In this document: positions 11,401 through 23,139 of the stretch, one piece after another
How positions within the stretch are numbered: the stretch's first letter is position 1
How the letters are laid out: the number at the start of each line of letters is the position of its first letter
From: Nymphalis io
Taxonomy: Eukaryota > Arthropoda > Insecta > Lepidoptera > Nymphalidae
Direction of reading: 5' to 3'
DNA length: 64,000 nt
Assembly: GCF_905147045.1 (NCBI RefSeq)
Contig: NC_065889.1
Span: 8,747,001-8,811,000 of the forward strand
The notes under the pieces: generated by a model
Told to the model about the DNA's origin: nothing
Seen by the model: the letters and a program-made list of their open reading frames with translations, nothing else
Databases searched by the model: none
Position numbers and translations under genes: made by a program

Positions 11401-14400
11401 AACACAACTGAGCAATTTAAGCTCCTGAAAGTATCAGTGGATCAAGTTAAAGAACAAATTGATGAATGTAGAAAAGAGTGCAAAGATGTTGTTGAATTAA
11501 AAAAACAGATTGCAGATTTAAAGAAGGAAGTTAATAAATTAAAAAAGACTTCTTCAGAGCAAACAATAGACGAGAGTGATTTATACAATTTAGATGAGGA
11601 TTACAGGTCTAATGAAAACACGTCTAACTTTGGCACACATCTTCCATTTACAGCACCTCAAGTAATACCACCATACGCACAACGTCTCATTCCACCTTTT
11701 TCTGTACCACCCAATCCTTACCAACTGTATGGACAAAACTTGTATAATCTGTACAATCAATATTCTCAATTTACTCAATCATCAGTACCTGGTGCACCGC
11801 CAATTTTTGATCCTGCTCGAGCTCAAATGAATTATCCAGGGGTGTTCCCAAACCCAGATCAAATGTACCTTGATGCAGCACATCTTGTTCCTACCACTCT
11901 ACCATCTGGTCCAACTGCTGTCACTGCTCCTGCAGCACAGAATATGCACAATGTTACTACAGTTCCACCTGTTTCCATGGCTGCTCCACCTGTAACCCCA
12001 AAATATAAAATTGTACTTGACACAAAAGAATCTTCTAAATCATTACCAGTGAATGTTGTCATTACATCTTCTGATCCTTTGCCTACAAGTACTGTTACCC
12101 CTGCACCAGTTTTAAGTGTTACAATACCTCAGAAACATATAAAGGGTAGTCCTCATAATTATCAAATACAAATGCCTACATCAAACGATGCAAAAGTGGT
12201 AGCACCCCCAGTATTCCATTTTCCTACATCTGGTACTAAAACAACTGTTACAACTTCTTCAATTACATCAAATTGGAGCGCGAAATCAATATTTGCTACA
12301 TCTCAATCAGGGACATTACCTACTTTTAGTTCTACTGACACTTTTAAAGATCTTAATAATTCCAAAAATGTCGTTGATGGTGTTTTTTCGGGATTGTCAC
12401 CAAATACAAGTCTCAATAAGTCTAGAACCCTTTCTGAAAGAAGTAATACATCTATTGAGAATTATGATCCATGTCCAGACTTTAAACCTATTATACCTTT
12501 ACCAGCGGAAGTAAAAGTGACTACTGGCGAAGAAAATGAAACAGCTATTTTCAGTTCTAGAGCAAAATTGTTTCGTTTTACTGACAAACAGTGGAAAGAG
12601 AGAGGTATCGGTGAAATGAAGTTGCTTAAACACAACGTAACAGGAAAAGTCAGGGTGCTTATGAGACGTGAACAAGTGCATAAAATTTGTGCAAATCACA
12701 TAATTTTACCAGAAATGGAAATAAAACCTATGAAAAATGAAGCTAAAGCCTATTTCTGGGTGGCTAATGACTTTGCAGAAGAAACAGTAATACTAGAAAA
12801 ATTCTGTATAAGATTTAAAACTGCTGATATAGCTAAAGACTTTTTCGAAGCATTTGAAAATGCGAGAAAGGACAGTGCTAACCTAAGTTCGAATGCCATT
12901 GATTCAAAGGAAAATATAAGCAAAAATGAAAAAAGTGTTCTCCTTAAAACAAGTGCGGCTGCAGCCAAAGACGATTCGATCAATATACAATCTGAAAAAA
13001 CAGTTGTAGGAGGTTTTACTTTTAACAGCAAACCTTCTTTCAAATCCATAGAAAATGTTATAACCGATACAAAAACCGCGGATATTTCTAAGACAAAAGT
13101 TAACGTTTTTAGTGGTTTAACATTTAAAACAGCAACTTCAACACCATTCCATAATATATTGAATATTTCAAATAATATAAGTGACAATTCTGTGCAAAGT
13201 CAAGAAAAAAATATTACCAATGTCAGCAAATTAAATACTTCTGATTCAGTTGAGGAATTTGAGCCAACTACTGAATTTAAACCGGTTATACCTTTACCTG
13301 CTTTAGTTGATCAAAAAACTGGTGAAGAAAATGAAAAAGTGTTGTTTGAACACAGAGCTAAGTTATTACGATTTGATGCAACTGGCAAAGAATGGAAAGA
13401 AAGGGGACTAGGTAATATTAAATTATTAATGAATAATGATAATAATCAAAAACTTCGGCTTTTAATGAGAAGAGAACAAATCATGAAAGTTTGTTGTAAT
13501 CATGCTGTTACAAAAGAAATGTCATTTCAAAAAATGCCTAACATGGATAAAGCAGTTACATGGTGTGCTAAAGATTTTTCAGAGGGTGAGTTGGTTGCAG
13601 AAACATTTTGTCTACGTTTCAAAACAGTACAAGCTTGCAATGATTTCATAGATGCTATAAAAACTGCCCAGTTAACAATCAAAGATGATGCGAAAACTGA
13701 AAAAGAAGAGAAAAATGTTTCAATTCAAAGTAGTGGTGGATTTGGAGATAAATTTAAACCGCAACCAGGTTCTTGGACCTGTGAAACATGTTATACCAAT
13801 AATTTACAAACATTTACCAAATGTCCTTGTTGTGAAACACCAAATCCTCAAGCTGCAAATGTTATTACCAATAGTTCTTCAGACTGGGGTGCTAAATTTA
13901 AACCTAAGCCAGGTTCTTGGGAATGTAAAGAATGTTTGATTAGAAATGAAGCTAATTTTGAATATTGTAATGCCTGTAATAGTCCCAAAGACCCAAATAT
14001 TAAAAAAGACGTAAAACCTGTCGCTGAGAATTTTCCCACATTTAATTTTGGTATACCTTCAGAAAACAGTAGTCATACGCAAAAGAATTTAAGCACATCA
14101 GAGCCAAAGTTTACATTTGGTATACCACAAAACTATGCCTTAACGAAGCCAGTAACTTCTGAAACAAATACAAATGCTACACCAAAATTTAGCTTTGGAA
14201 TTTCTCAAAATAATGCAGTAACATCCGGGATTTTAACTCCTTCTGTATTTAGCACACAGAATGTTGCTAAACCAGAAAATGAAAGTGCAGTGAAACCTAT
14301 TAACTTTAGTGTTAAAAAGAAAGAGGAAGACAATATTGTAACAACACCTATAAAGCCAGCCTTACTACCGACACCAAAAACAAATGTTGCTTCATTTGGG

Positions 14401-17400
14401 AATAAGGATAGTGGAACATTTCAATTTTCCTTTAAACCTAAAACTCAAGCTAAAGGTAAAAGCCCAAGTAAATCGCCAAAGGATAATCATGGAGACGAAA
14501 GTGATGATAATTATTATCCTTCTGAGGATGAAGGGCATCATATACATTTTAGTCCAGTCATTCCAATGCCCGATAAGGTAAATATATTTTATAAAACACA
14601 TAAGTTTTTATACCTATAAATTCACATACCATTATATATTTTATTGTTATATAATTCAAAAACTTTTATAATTCAAATAATAGTTCAAATAATTTTCATG
14701 GATATATTGCAGAGAAGTGCAATCCATAAAAGACAAACCAGTCTTCTTTATAAAATTTCATTTACAGTTATTTTAACTTGTATTTTGTTAATTTTTTAGA
14801 TTGAGGTTGTTACTGGAGAAGAAAACGAAGAAGAACTTTATGGACATAGAGCCAAATTATTTATATTTATGACAGGAGAATGGAAAGAACGTGGAATTGG
14901 TATTGTTAAAATATTAAAACATAAGGATACTGGAAAGCTGAGGTAAAATTTATATAAATCAATTTAAGGTTTATTGCAACAGAGTTCCAATTTAATATTT
15001 ATAATTGCAATTATTTATTTCTAGAGTCGTTATGCGGAGGGAACAAGTACATAAGATATGCTTAAATTATGCAGTGGGCCCTGATAATATGTACAAACCA
15101 AAAGATGAAAAAACGTGGTGTTTCGTTGCCAATGATTTTAGCGAGGGAGAAATAGTGCTTCAAAAATTCTGCCTTAGGTTCCAAAATAAAGATCTTGCCT
15201 TGCAGTTTAAAGATGTAATTGATAAAGCATTAAAAGAAAAATATGGTTCGACTGAATGTGAAAATACTATGGATGATAAAAAAGATGATGATGTTGTATT
15301 TATAAATGAAATACAAGCTACAAATGAAGAAAAACAAAAAGCAAAAGATTTAATGTTACCTGAAAATTTCTATACCTATAAAAATAAAGAACCTTGTCAA
15401 GGTTGTCGAGGTTGTGATCAAGATGATATCAAACCCGAGTCAGAAAAAAATAAATTTGGCAAAGTACTGCCAACGCAAGGCTTAACCATAACACCACTTA
15501 AAACATCTGCTTTCAATTTCTCAAGTCCAAGCCATTCTATCTATGGTACTCCGAATAATTTTGATAAAACAGTCGATACTACAATTTTCCGCACTCCTTT
15601 AAGCAATAATGGATCAAATACTACATGTTCATCGCCAATTACATCTATTTCAAGTAGTGTTGAAAATTATGCCGTAGATAAAGAAAATACTTTAACTGAA
15701 AAATCTCTCAATCCTATTAAACCAGTTGCTTTTGTTAGTGGAAATCAGGCACAAAGTATATCGTCAGTCTTAGCCGCACCGAAGCTTATATCAGTAACAC
15801 CAGCAGACAATGTTACAGCAGTATCAAAGACAGCGTTTGGATTCACTGAAAATAAATCTATATTTGGTGAAAATAAAATTGGTGTATCTTCAACACAATC
15901 AATATTTGGGTTTAATGCTCAAAATAACAAAGAGGATAACAAGTCAGCAGATAATAAATCAATATTTGCAGTAGATTTGAAAACAGGGCCTCCTGTATCT
16001 CAGGAAAGTAAATTTGGTTTTGCACCTTCCAAAACAAATCAAATCTCATCTGGAATATTTGGTTCTACTGGAACATTCACATTCGGTAATGTAACCCAGC
16101 CTAGTCAGGATAATGCAAAGTCTATCTTTGGAAAAGCAGCAGCAGAAAATCCTTCTATATTTAGTGACAAAATTAATATTTCATCTAATAAAACTGTGGA
16201 GTTGACATCAAAATTTGATTCTACTGGAAAGTTTACTTTCGGTAAAAATGTAATTCTACAAAACCAGAACAGTAGCAAACCTCCTGTTACTTCACTATCA
16301 ATTGATAAACCTGCAGTATCCATTGCAAATATACAAAGTGGCATCAAGGATACTAGTATAGAAAAGAAAGATATAAAATCCTTTTTTGACACTGAAGATG
16401 CTAGAAAAGAAAAAACTCCTTTTAAGGTTGATAATTCATTAACATTTGCAGCTTTATCAACGAGTGAGCCTGGTTTTGGTATTCAAAGTTAGTATCAGTT
16501 TAATAAAAACATAAAACAACTTTGAATTAATTTGATAATAATAAAAAAATGTTTTTTAATATTTATTTATTTTTAAATATTTTACAGAAAAGACTGATTT
16601 TCGATGGGAAGGTGCTGGTCAACAGCTCTTTGTAAGCAAATCTAATGAAGGTGAGGATAAAGAGACAGGTGGTAATTTCGATGCTAATAACTCTGGTGCT
16701 GGAGCTGGCACCGAAGAGGAATATGACCCACATTATGAACCAATTGTACCTCTTCCTGATAAAATTGTTGTAACAACCGGAGAAGAAGATGAGGTAAGAT
16801 AGTTTTTTTTTAATTAATAATATGTATTTAAATATTTTTTTAACTAATAATAAATAGTATAAAAGACATTTTTAGTTTAATCATATTTATTAATAGCAAA
16901 GTAGATGTTTTTGATATTAATGTTACAAATCCATAATAATAATGTTTATCAAATATCAATCGCCGCTTTTCCCAATTAACATAACTACAAAATGTATCTA
17001 CATAAAATGAATATAAATTACCGTAATGTGTTCTAATTCTAATGTTCCTTTAAACATAGGAAGAATTAAACAACTTATAACCCCTTAATTGTACACTTAC
17101 ATACTTTAACATGACAATTAAATTTCTCTGTATTGAAACACTAAATTAATGGCATAGACATGTGGCAAATCGATATGTCATTAATTTGTAATATAGTAGA
17201 ATATTAACAGAAGTATCGAAAACAAACGAATCATCATGATGATCTGGAGTTCTGTTGAAGGGTGGCATTTGACTACGAATCAATTTCTCCATAATCTTGG
17301 TTATTCATTATATCGTGATTATCTCCCAACTTTAAATAAAACTAGCGCATCGAAATGACCCAATCGCCCTCAATCATAATTTATTGTTCAGATTAGACCG

Positions 17401-20174
17401 AGGTTTGTATGTTGCGTAAACATGTTCACAACGCACAAATTATCTTGATAAACGTGATGAGTTTAATATTAGCTTTAGGATAACTATAAAAAATACTAAC
17501 ACTTTACCTAAATAGCAACTGTAAACAAATTGCAGTATTTAACTTTTTTTATTAAAAAATATTAGTACTTTGCATCCATGTTTTATTAACTTAAATATTA
17601 ATACTTTTAGGAAAAATTATTTGGTGAACGTTGTAAATTATATCGCTACGATGAGAAATCTCGTGAATGGAAAGAACGTGGTGTCGGTGAAATGAAAGTT
17701 TTATACCACCCAGAGAAAAACAGTTACCGGTTATTACTTCGGAGAGAACAGGTGATATATTGCTGTTTATGACAAATTGAGTCAATCAGTTGGGAAGATT
17801 TTAAATAGAAAAGTTAATCAACTATTCGCTATGTATTATCCAGGTTCATAAAGCAGTGTTGAACATGCTGATATTTAAAGATTTAGAACTATTGCCAATG
17901 AAAAACTCTGATCGCGCTTGGACGTGGTGCGGCCGTAACTACGCTGAGAGTGCGGGCGAACAGGAAACCCTAGCCGTCAGATTCAAATCAGTGATCCTAG
18001 CGACTAATTTCCAAGAAAAAGTCATGGAATGTGTCAGGGTATGTTATTGTATTTGTTAATTGATTGTCATGTATAGATAACTGAATAAGTTGTATATTCA
18101 TTTTGAACCAAAAGTTTTATACACCTTTAAGTTGTAGGTCTATTTCATTTGTGTATATGTGTATTAATATTATGTGGTAATTAAGAATGAATATATATTT
18201 ATTATTATATATTAATTTTACTTCTGCACTTTACTTTTATATTTCTGAAACAATTGGAAATATATATCAAGATTATTATAAATTTATAGACCTTTATTAA
18301 TATATATAATAATCTTAATATTTGTAAATAGTTGCCTTTATTTTTTTTCTTTTTCCAGAATCCGAAAAGTTTATTAATATTTTAGAAATGTAGTTTTATA
18401 CAATTTATCACTATTTTCCTTAGAAATTACAAGTAGCTGCTGCGGAGGCTATTAGAAAAGAAAATGACGCCAAAGTTAAACAGTTCGAAGGTATCGCCCC
18501 ATTACGTTTACCGAAGCATCTAGAGAGCGACGCGCGGTCGGACATCTTCCTCAAGTCAACCCCTCAAACACAATCCGGAAGTAAATCAGAAACAGAAAAA
18601 AGTCAAATTAGTGATGTAAAGAAATTTGAAGGCAGTGAAACACCAAAGTCGTCTGAAGTCGAAGTAAAACAAGTTCATTTCGAGAAACAACAGGAAGAGC
18701 AAGGGGAATACGATGAAAATTATGAACATGGCTATGACCACAATGAGGACTCTGATGGTTATTACAATGAGGTAAGGTTTTAAACATTAATAATTTAACT
18801 ATTAGCAGCACTAAGCGCTCTTACGACGCGGGCGTTTGAGAAAGATTTGTAAAGAAGCGCGATTTAAGATGTATCTTACATAATTAAATTATATATATGT
18901 AATATTTATGATATCCACATATTTTTTTCAAAGTAAGTAAGTTTTAATTTATCAAAATCGGTGAAGTATGTAAAAGTTATAACATCTTAAAATTTACGTG
19001 TCTACTTATTTATTTCATGAATGATACAAATTTAACGCAGGCTCAACAGGGGGGGCGCAGTTAGTATATTATTATTCTTTCATACACGTTTATATTGTTA
19101 ACCTGGCGTTTTCTTGATAGGATTTAAAATCATAACTATGTAAAATATCCTCAAAAAAATACTTAAATAAAAAAGTTACTTTTTCATTTACTTCATTTCT
19201 ATAACAGACTAAAAAGGAACATGTAATAGGTGATAAATACAGCAATAGACATTAAAGAGATTATTGTACTTCTAAAATCACTGCAAAGATTGTTAATATA
19301 TATAATAAACTATTCCAATTATTCAATCTTAGTTTGCGTTGTTTCCTCAAAATTCCATATAAACATAGTAAAAACAATTTCGTAGGAGGAGGAATCATCG
19401 CTGTACTACCCATGCAAGGCTGTGGTTAAGCAGGCCGATGAGCAGACGACGTGTGAAGTCACGTGCGTGCAAGTCTCCTTCGATCAAGAAGTCTGTTCAC
19501 CCAAGATCCTCGTCACTGACTCAAACACTGGCGAGATACTGGCCGATATGCTTATCCACACTGACACCGAATTCCAGGTACATAAACATACAAAGATGGT
19601 ATATTTTTAATAATTTTTCCTAAATAAATAATAAAAATTCAAAAACAATAATTAGTTATAAAATATATAAAAGTGTTGTTGTGTGGGTTGATAATGTTTT
19701 ATGTTTTTTGATTTATTTAAAAATTGTCAAATAACATTTGAATGTTATAAAAATTATTTTGGCAGCTATCCGAGGACAGCTGCACCTGGACAGGACTAGA
19801 CTATACAAACAATGCATCAGCTGAAAAGACACTGACTATTACATTTCCCGACAGCAATACTGCTTTGGAGTTCTATGACAGTTGTGAGGTAAATGAAATT
19901 AATTTTACTTGTATCTATAGAATGTGAATCCCCGATACATTTTGAACGGCAGTGTTCATTAAACGTAATAAACTTACATAATGTCATAATGTATAAAGGA
20001 TAAAATGAGAAATTTTACATTTTCAGTTAAAGTTAAAAAAATATATATCAACTATACATATTCATAATTTCATAAAATTTTAGTTGTAATGAATACTATA
20101 TAATAAAGAATACATTTATTTATTTACAGACAAGCAAAGCAGCAACATATGCATCAACAGATTCGGAATCGTAA
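8409..20174 (+). CDS. RANBP2: RanBP2/Nup358 nucleoporin
   Basis: Giant nucleoporin of the cytoplasmic filaments of the nuclear pore; it binds Ran-GTP and assists transport. Exons: 8409-8477, 8556-8781, 9077-14577, 14800-14942, 15025-16487, 16588-16793, 17611-17751, 17844-18038, 18424-18771, 19386-19577, 19766-19888, 20130-20174; 2,883 aa. Residues 1-150 or so are TPR-like (YYEVGDYGSCQKYVEQYL). A coiled coil lies at about 873-930. Ran-binding domains lie at about 1227-1370, 1492-1633, 1920-2045 and 2515-2648, each with the WKERG(I/L/V)G and RREQ(V/I) signatures. Two RanBP2-type zinc fingers (GSWTCETC, GSWECKEC) lie at about 1662-1736, between domains 2 and 3. FG motifs cluster at about 2300-2450. 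There is no cyclophilin domain; residues 2765-2883 look like a decayed fifth Ran-binding domain. In animals this protein is also described as a SUMO E3, but no such motif was recognised here. Confidence 0.95.
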
Positions 20175-21351
20175 ATTGATAATAGTAAAATAAAATTTAG
20201 GTGGCTTGCGTTTGACTTAGTTTATAAGTGTGTAGTATTGTTTTATCTATAATGAAGTCTCATAGACCTTAATATTAATTAGAATAGAATTTTCTTTACC
20301 TTTATTGTCATTAAGTTCGCTGAGAGATATAAATAAATTTTAAAACATTATGTTGAAAAAAGATTGTTCCGTATAAGTACATTTACAGAAAAAATAATCA
20401 GCATTGCAATTTATACATATTTGACTATATACATTTTGTCACTGATACCGGTAAAAATATTTAGTTATTCATTTAGTTTCCTACCCAAAATCTTTTTTCG
20501 ACATTTTAAAACTATGTCGTATTTTTTGGATATCGATCTCCAAATAATTGTTTGGTATCCATTGTTCCAAAACTATTCACTTTTTAAATTGAATATGTAT
20601 TTAAATTATTGTGGCAGAGGCTGCAGACTTTGTTATATTGACAATTATTACCATTGGAATAAATACTTATAAATATATTTTTTAAAGGGTCATACAATAT
20701 TTTCATAGGCGTTATTGAAATATGTAAAAATAAAAACGAAAATTATTTTCTTATAAATTTATAACATTAACCCCAGTCATATCTAATTTTAAAACAATTG
20801 CAGCCTCGCCTTTTAATAAAAAAAGTTTTGTAGCATGTATCTTCAGTTAAAGTGAATATTGTTAAAAGAGACCTGATCAATATATTTTTTCCTTTAAAAG
20901 GAACGATTAACAGGGCTTATGTAATTATTAAATATATAGTTTTTTTTTAATTATTTTATTATTAAATTGATCAGGTCTTTTTGTAATTGCACTAAAATAT
21001 CAAGTTATAATAATGGTACAGAATTTGCAATTAGCGGCGTAATCGATTATTTATAATCGATTATTAGAATACTAAAATGATGCTCTAATTTAGTGAATTC
21101 AGTATCATTAAAGATTGAAATGAGAATCGGATTTAATATATTGAATTTAGCAACCGAAGTATGGTTGAAATATTAATGAAACATAATAAAATGATTGATT
21201 GTAAGTTCCTTTTCTCATTTGAATATGACATCGTGAACTTTATTATTACTTGAAATAAATACCTAAATAAAAAATTATACAGTTTTATTTATTTGCCTTC
21301 TCAAGTTTGCACTAAGAAGTTTATAAATGAATGTAATTATTCAGAGTGAAA
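20175..21351. other. RanBP2 3' flank, AT-rich
   Basis: Probable RanBP2 3' UTR followed by intergenic DNA. AATAAA-type polyadenylation signals occur near 20190 and 20331. A 13-bp inverted pair, AGACCTGATCAAT at 20869-20881 and its complement at 20966-20978, encloses an 84-bp spacer. A short palindrome, TAATCGATTAT-TT-ATAATCGATTA, lies at about 21041-21064. No gene was recognised. Confidence 0.5.
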
Positions 21352-22604
21352 TCCTACTACTATTATAAACGTGAAAGTTTGTATGTGTGGATGGATGTTT
21401 GTTACTCTTTCACGCAAAAACTACTGAATGGATTTCAATTAAACTTTCCAATAATATAGCTTATACATCAGAATAACACATAGGCTACAATTTATAAAGA
21501 TATTGTGTGAGCTGTCCAAAATATGACATTAAATGTCAAGTAACTAGGAAAAAACCTACCTTTCTGCGAGCTATTCTGGCGTGCGCTGCCATAAACGTTA
21601 GTTACACATAATTATATAATGTATGATAGACATCATTTAGTTTAAATGCGCGATACTACGGGTGCGGTTACGGACGCACTTGTGTGGGGGAAGAAGGCGC
21701 TCATCGCTGAGTGCGCGACCTGAACGCGGGCAGAAGCGTGAGGGCAGACATCGTTGACTGTTGTCTCCGTTTTGCGAATTTTCATGGTTATAGCGATTTT
21801 TTAAAAACGGATTGTACTTCAAGTAATATAGGCTCAAGATTAGGTATTGGCAGTTTTTTTTTGGTTAGGAGTTACACTTAAATAAGATACTTCATTTTTA
21901 TTTAAATTAATAGATATAGGTTACTTACCTGTTCATTATACCGAATTCCTTCTTTTTGTAAATTACAGAGGTTGTAGGTAGGTTAGTAATTGGTCCTTTT
22001 TTGGTTGATTTATAATATTGTAAATAACGTGATGTATATCAATGCGAGTTACCGAACTAGGAAGGCACATTGTGAAGGCCACAATTTTAACTGGAGAAGC
22101 CAAGGGAGACAATGTTCTTATACCGCGCATCCCAATCATACCCAATAACTGCCATTCAATTTTAAACGCCTGCAGTTCCCGTTAAAAGTCGCATTTTCAA
22201 TGACGATCAACAAATCGCAGGAGCAAACCATAAAGGTAGCAGGCATACATTTAGGCACGCCATGTTTTTCTCACGGTCAGCTCTATGTGGCTTGCTCACG
22301 TGTTTCCAAAGCAAAAAATCTGCATGTTTATGCTGAAGGAAAAAAATCGTTAAATATAGTTTATAAGAGCATACTGCAGTAGCTAGATAACTATAGGCCT
22401 ATGATCAGGGTTCTGCAGTGCCTAATTACCGTATATTTATTATATTGCCAATTTTCTTATGTTAAAATATTGTCAAGCAGTTATATTTTTCAAATGCGAC
22501 TCAAAAAATATTTATGTCATAATGTTAGTTCTTTTCTACGCCACGCTAATATAAGCTACTCCAAATACTAATCCTGCGTAGACGAAGTCGCGGGCACCAG
22601 CTAG
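21352..22604 (+). mobile_element. Helitron, internally deleted
   Basis: The element begins TCCTACTACTATTATAAACG and ends GCGGGCACCAGCTAG, inserted between A at 21351 and T at 22605. That is the TC...CTAG plus A/T target pattern of Helitrons, rolling-circle transposons. At 1,253 bp it keeps only the tail of the Rep-helicase gene and cannot be autonomous. It lies between RanBP2 and the uncharacterised gene at 23140. Confidence 0.85.
22042..22382 (+). pseudogene. Helitron helicase C-terminal remnant
   Basis: The frame from 22042 reads MRVTELGRHIVKATILTGEA and continues to LIPRIPIIP, then shifts frame near 22142-22155. The second frame resumes with FKRLQFPLKVAFSMTINKSQ and runs through HLGTPCFSHGQLYVACSRVS and HVYAEGKK to a stop at 22382. 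These are late motifs of PIF1-type Helitron helicases. The frameshift and the missing Rep and upstream helicase motifs make it a broken fragment of the surrounding Helitron. Confidence 0.85.
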
Positions 22605-23139
22605 TATACCATAATAATCGGAACAGTTTTACACCAATGAAAATTACTTTGTAGGCTTATTCTTACTCAAGACTCAGTAAGCCTTACTGCTCCCAATTGT
22701 TGGTCACATTTCTATTCTAAGACAAATATACTAAAATTAAATTGCGTAAAATACTCTTGGCCAACAGGGAAGATATTTTCGTATCGCGAAATATATTTAA
22801 TATTGAAATTTATTCCTATGATTAAAATTGAAAGGAGGAACAAACTTTTTTTTTAAAGAAGATGCTAGCACTCACAAAAATACGCTTGTCATTGCGTATT
22901 GAATGTTGATATCGGTAGTGATTTTATTTTCTTTGTTTGATATTTTAATAGATTAACTAAAGTAAGAAAGTTAAAGATTTAAATATGAATTATAATTCTA
23001 AAATAAGCGGTAATTTTTTGTATAATTGTTAAGCACATAAGAATATTTAAATACATCAGAAATTAGAACAAATTACGAATCAAACAAGCCGTTTATTTTT
23101 TCAGAAATAACTTATACAGTGCTTTTCTATTTTATTACC
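22605..23139. other. Intergenic AT-rich DNA
   Basis: No coding pattern or repeat was recognised. It should hold the promoter and 5' UTR of the gene starting at 23140. Confidence 0.4.

Noticed and set aside
12750..13187. 145-codon minus-strand frame
   Set aside because: Antisense shadow of the RanBP2 large exon, with no family resemblance.
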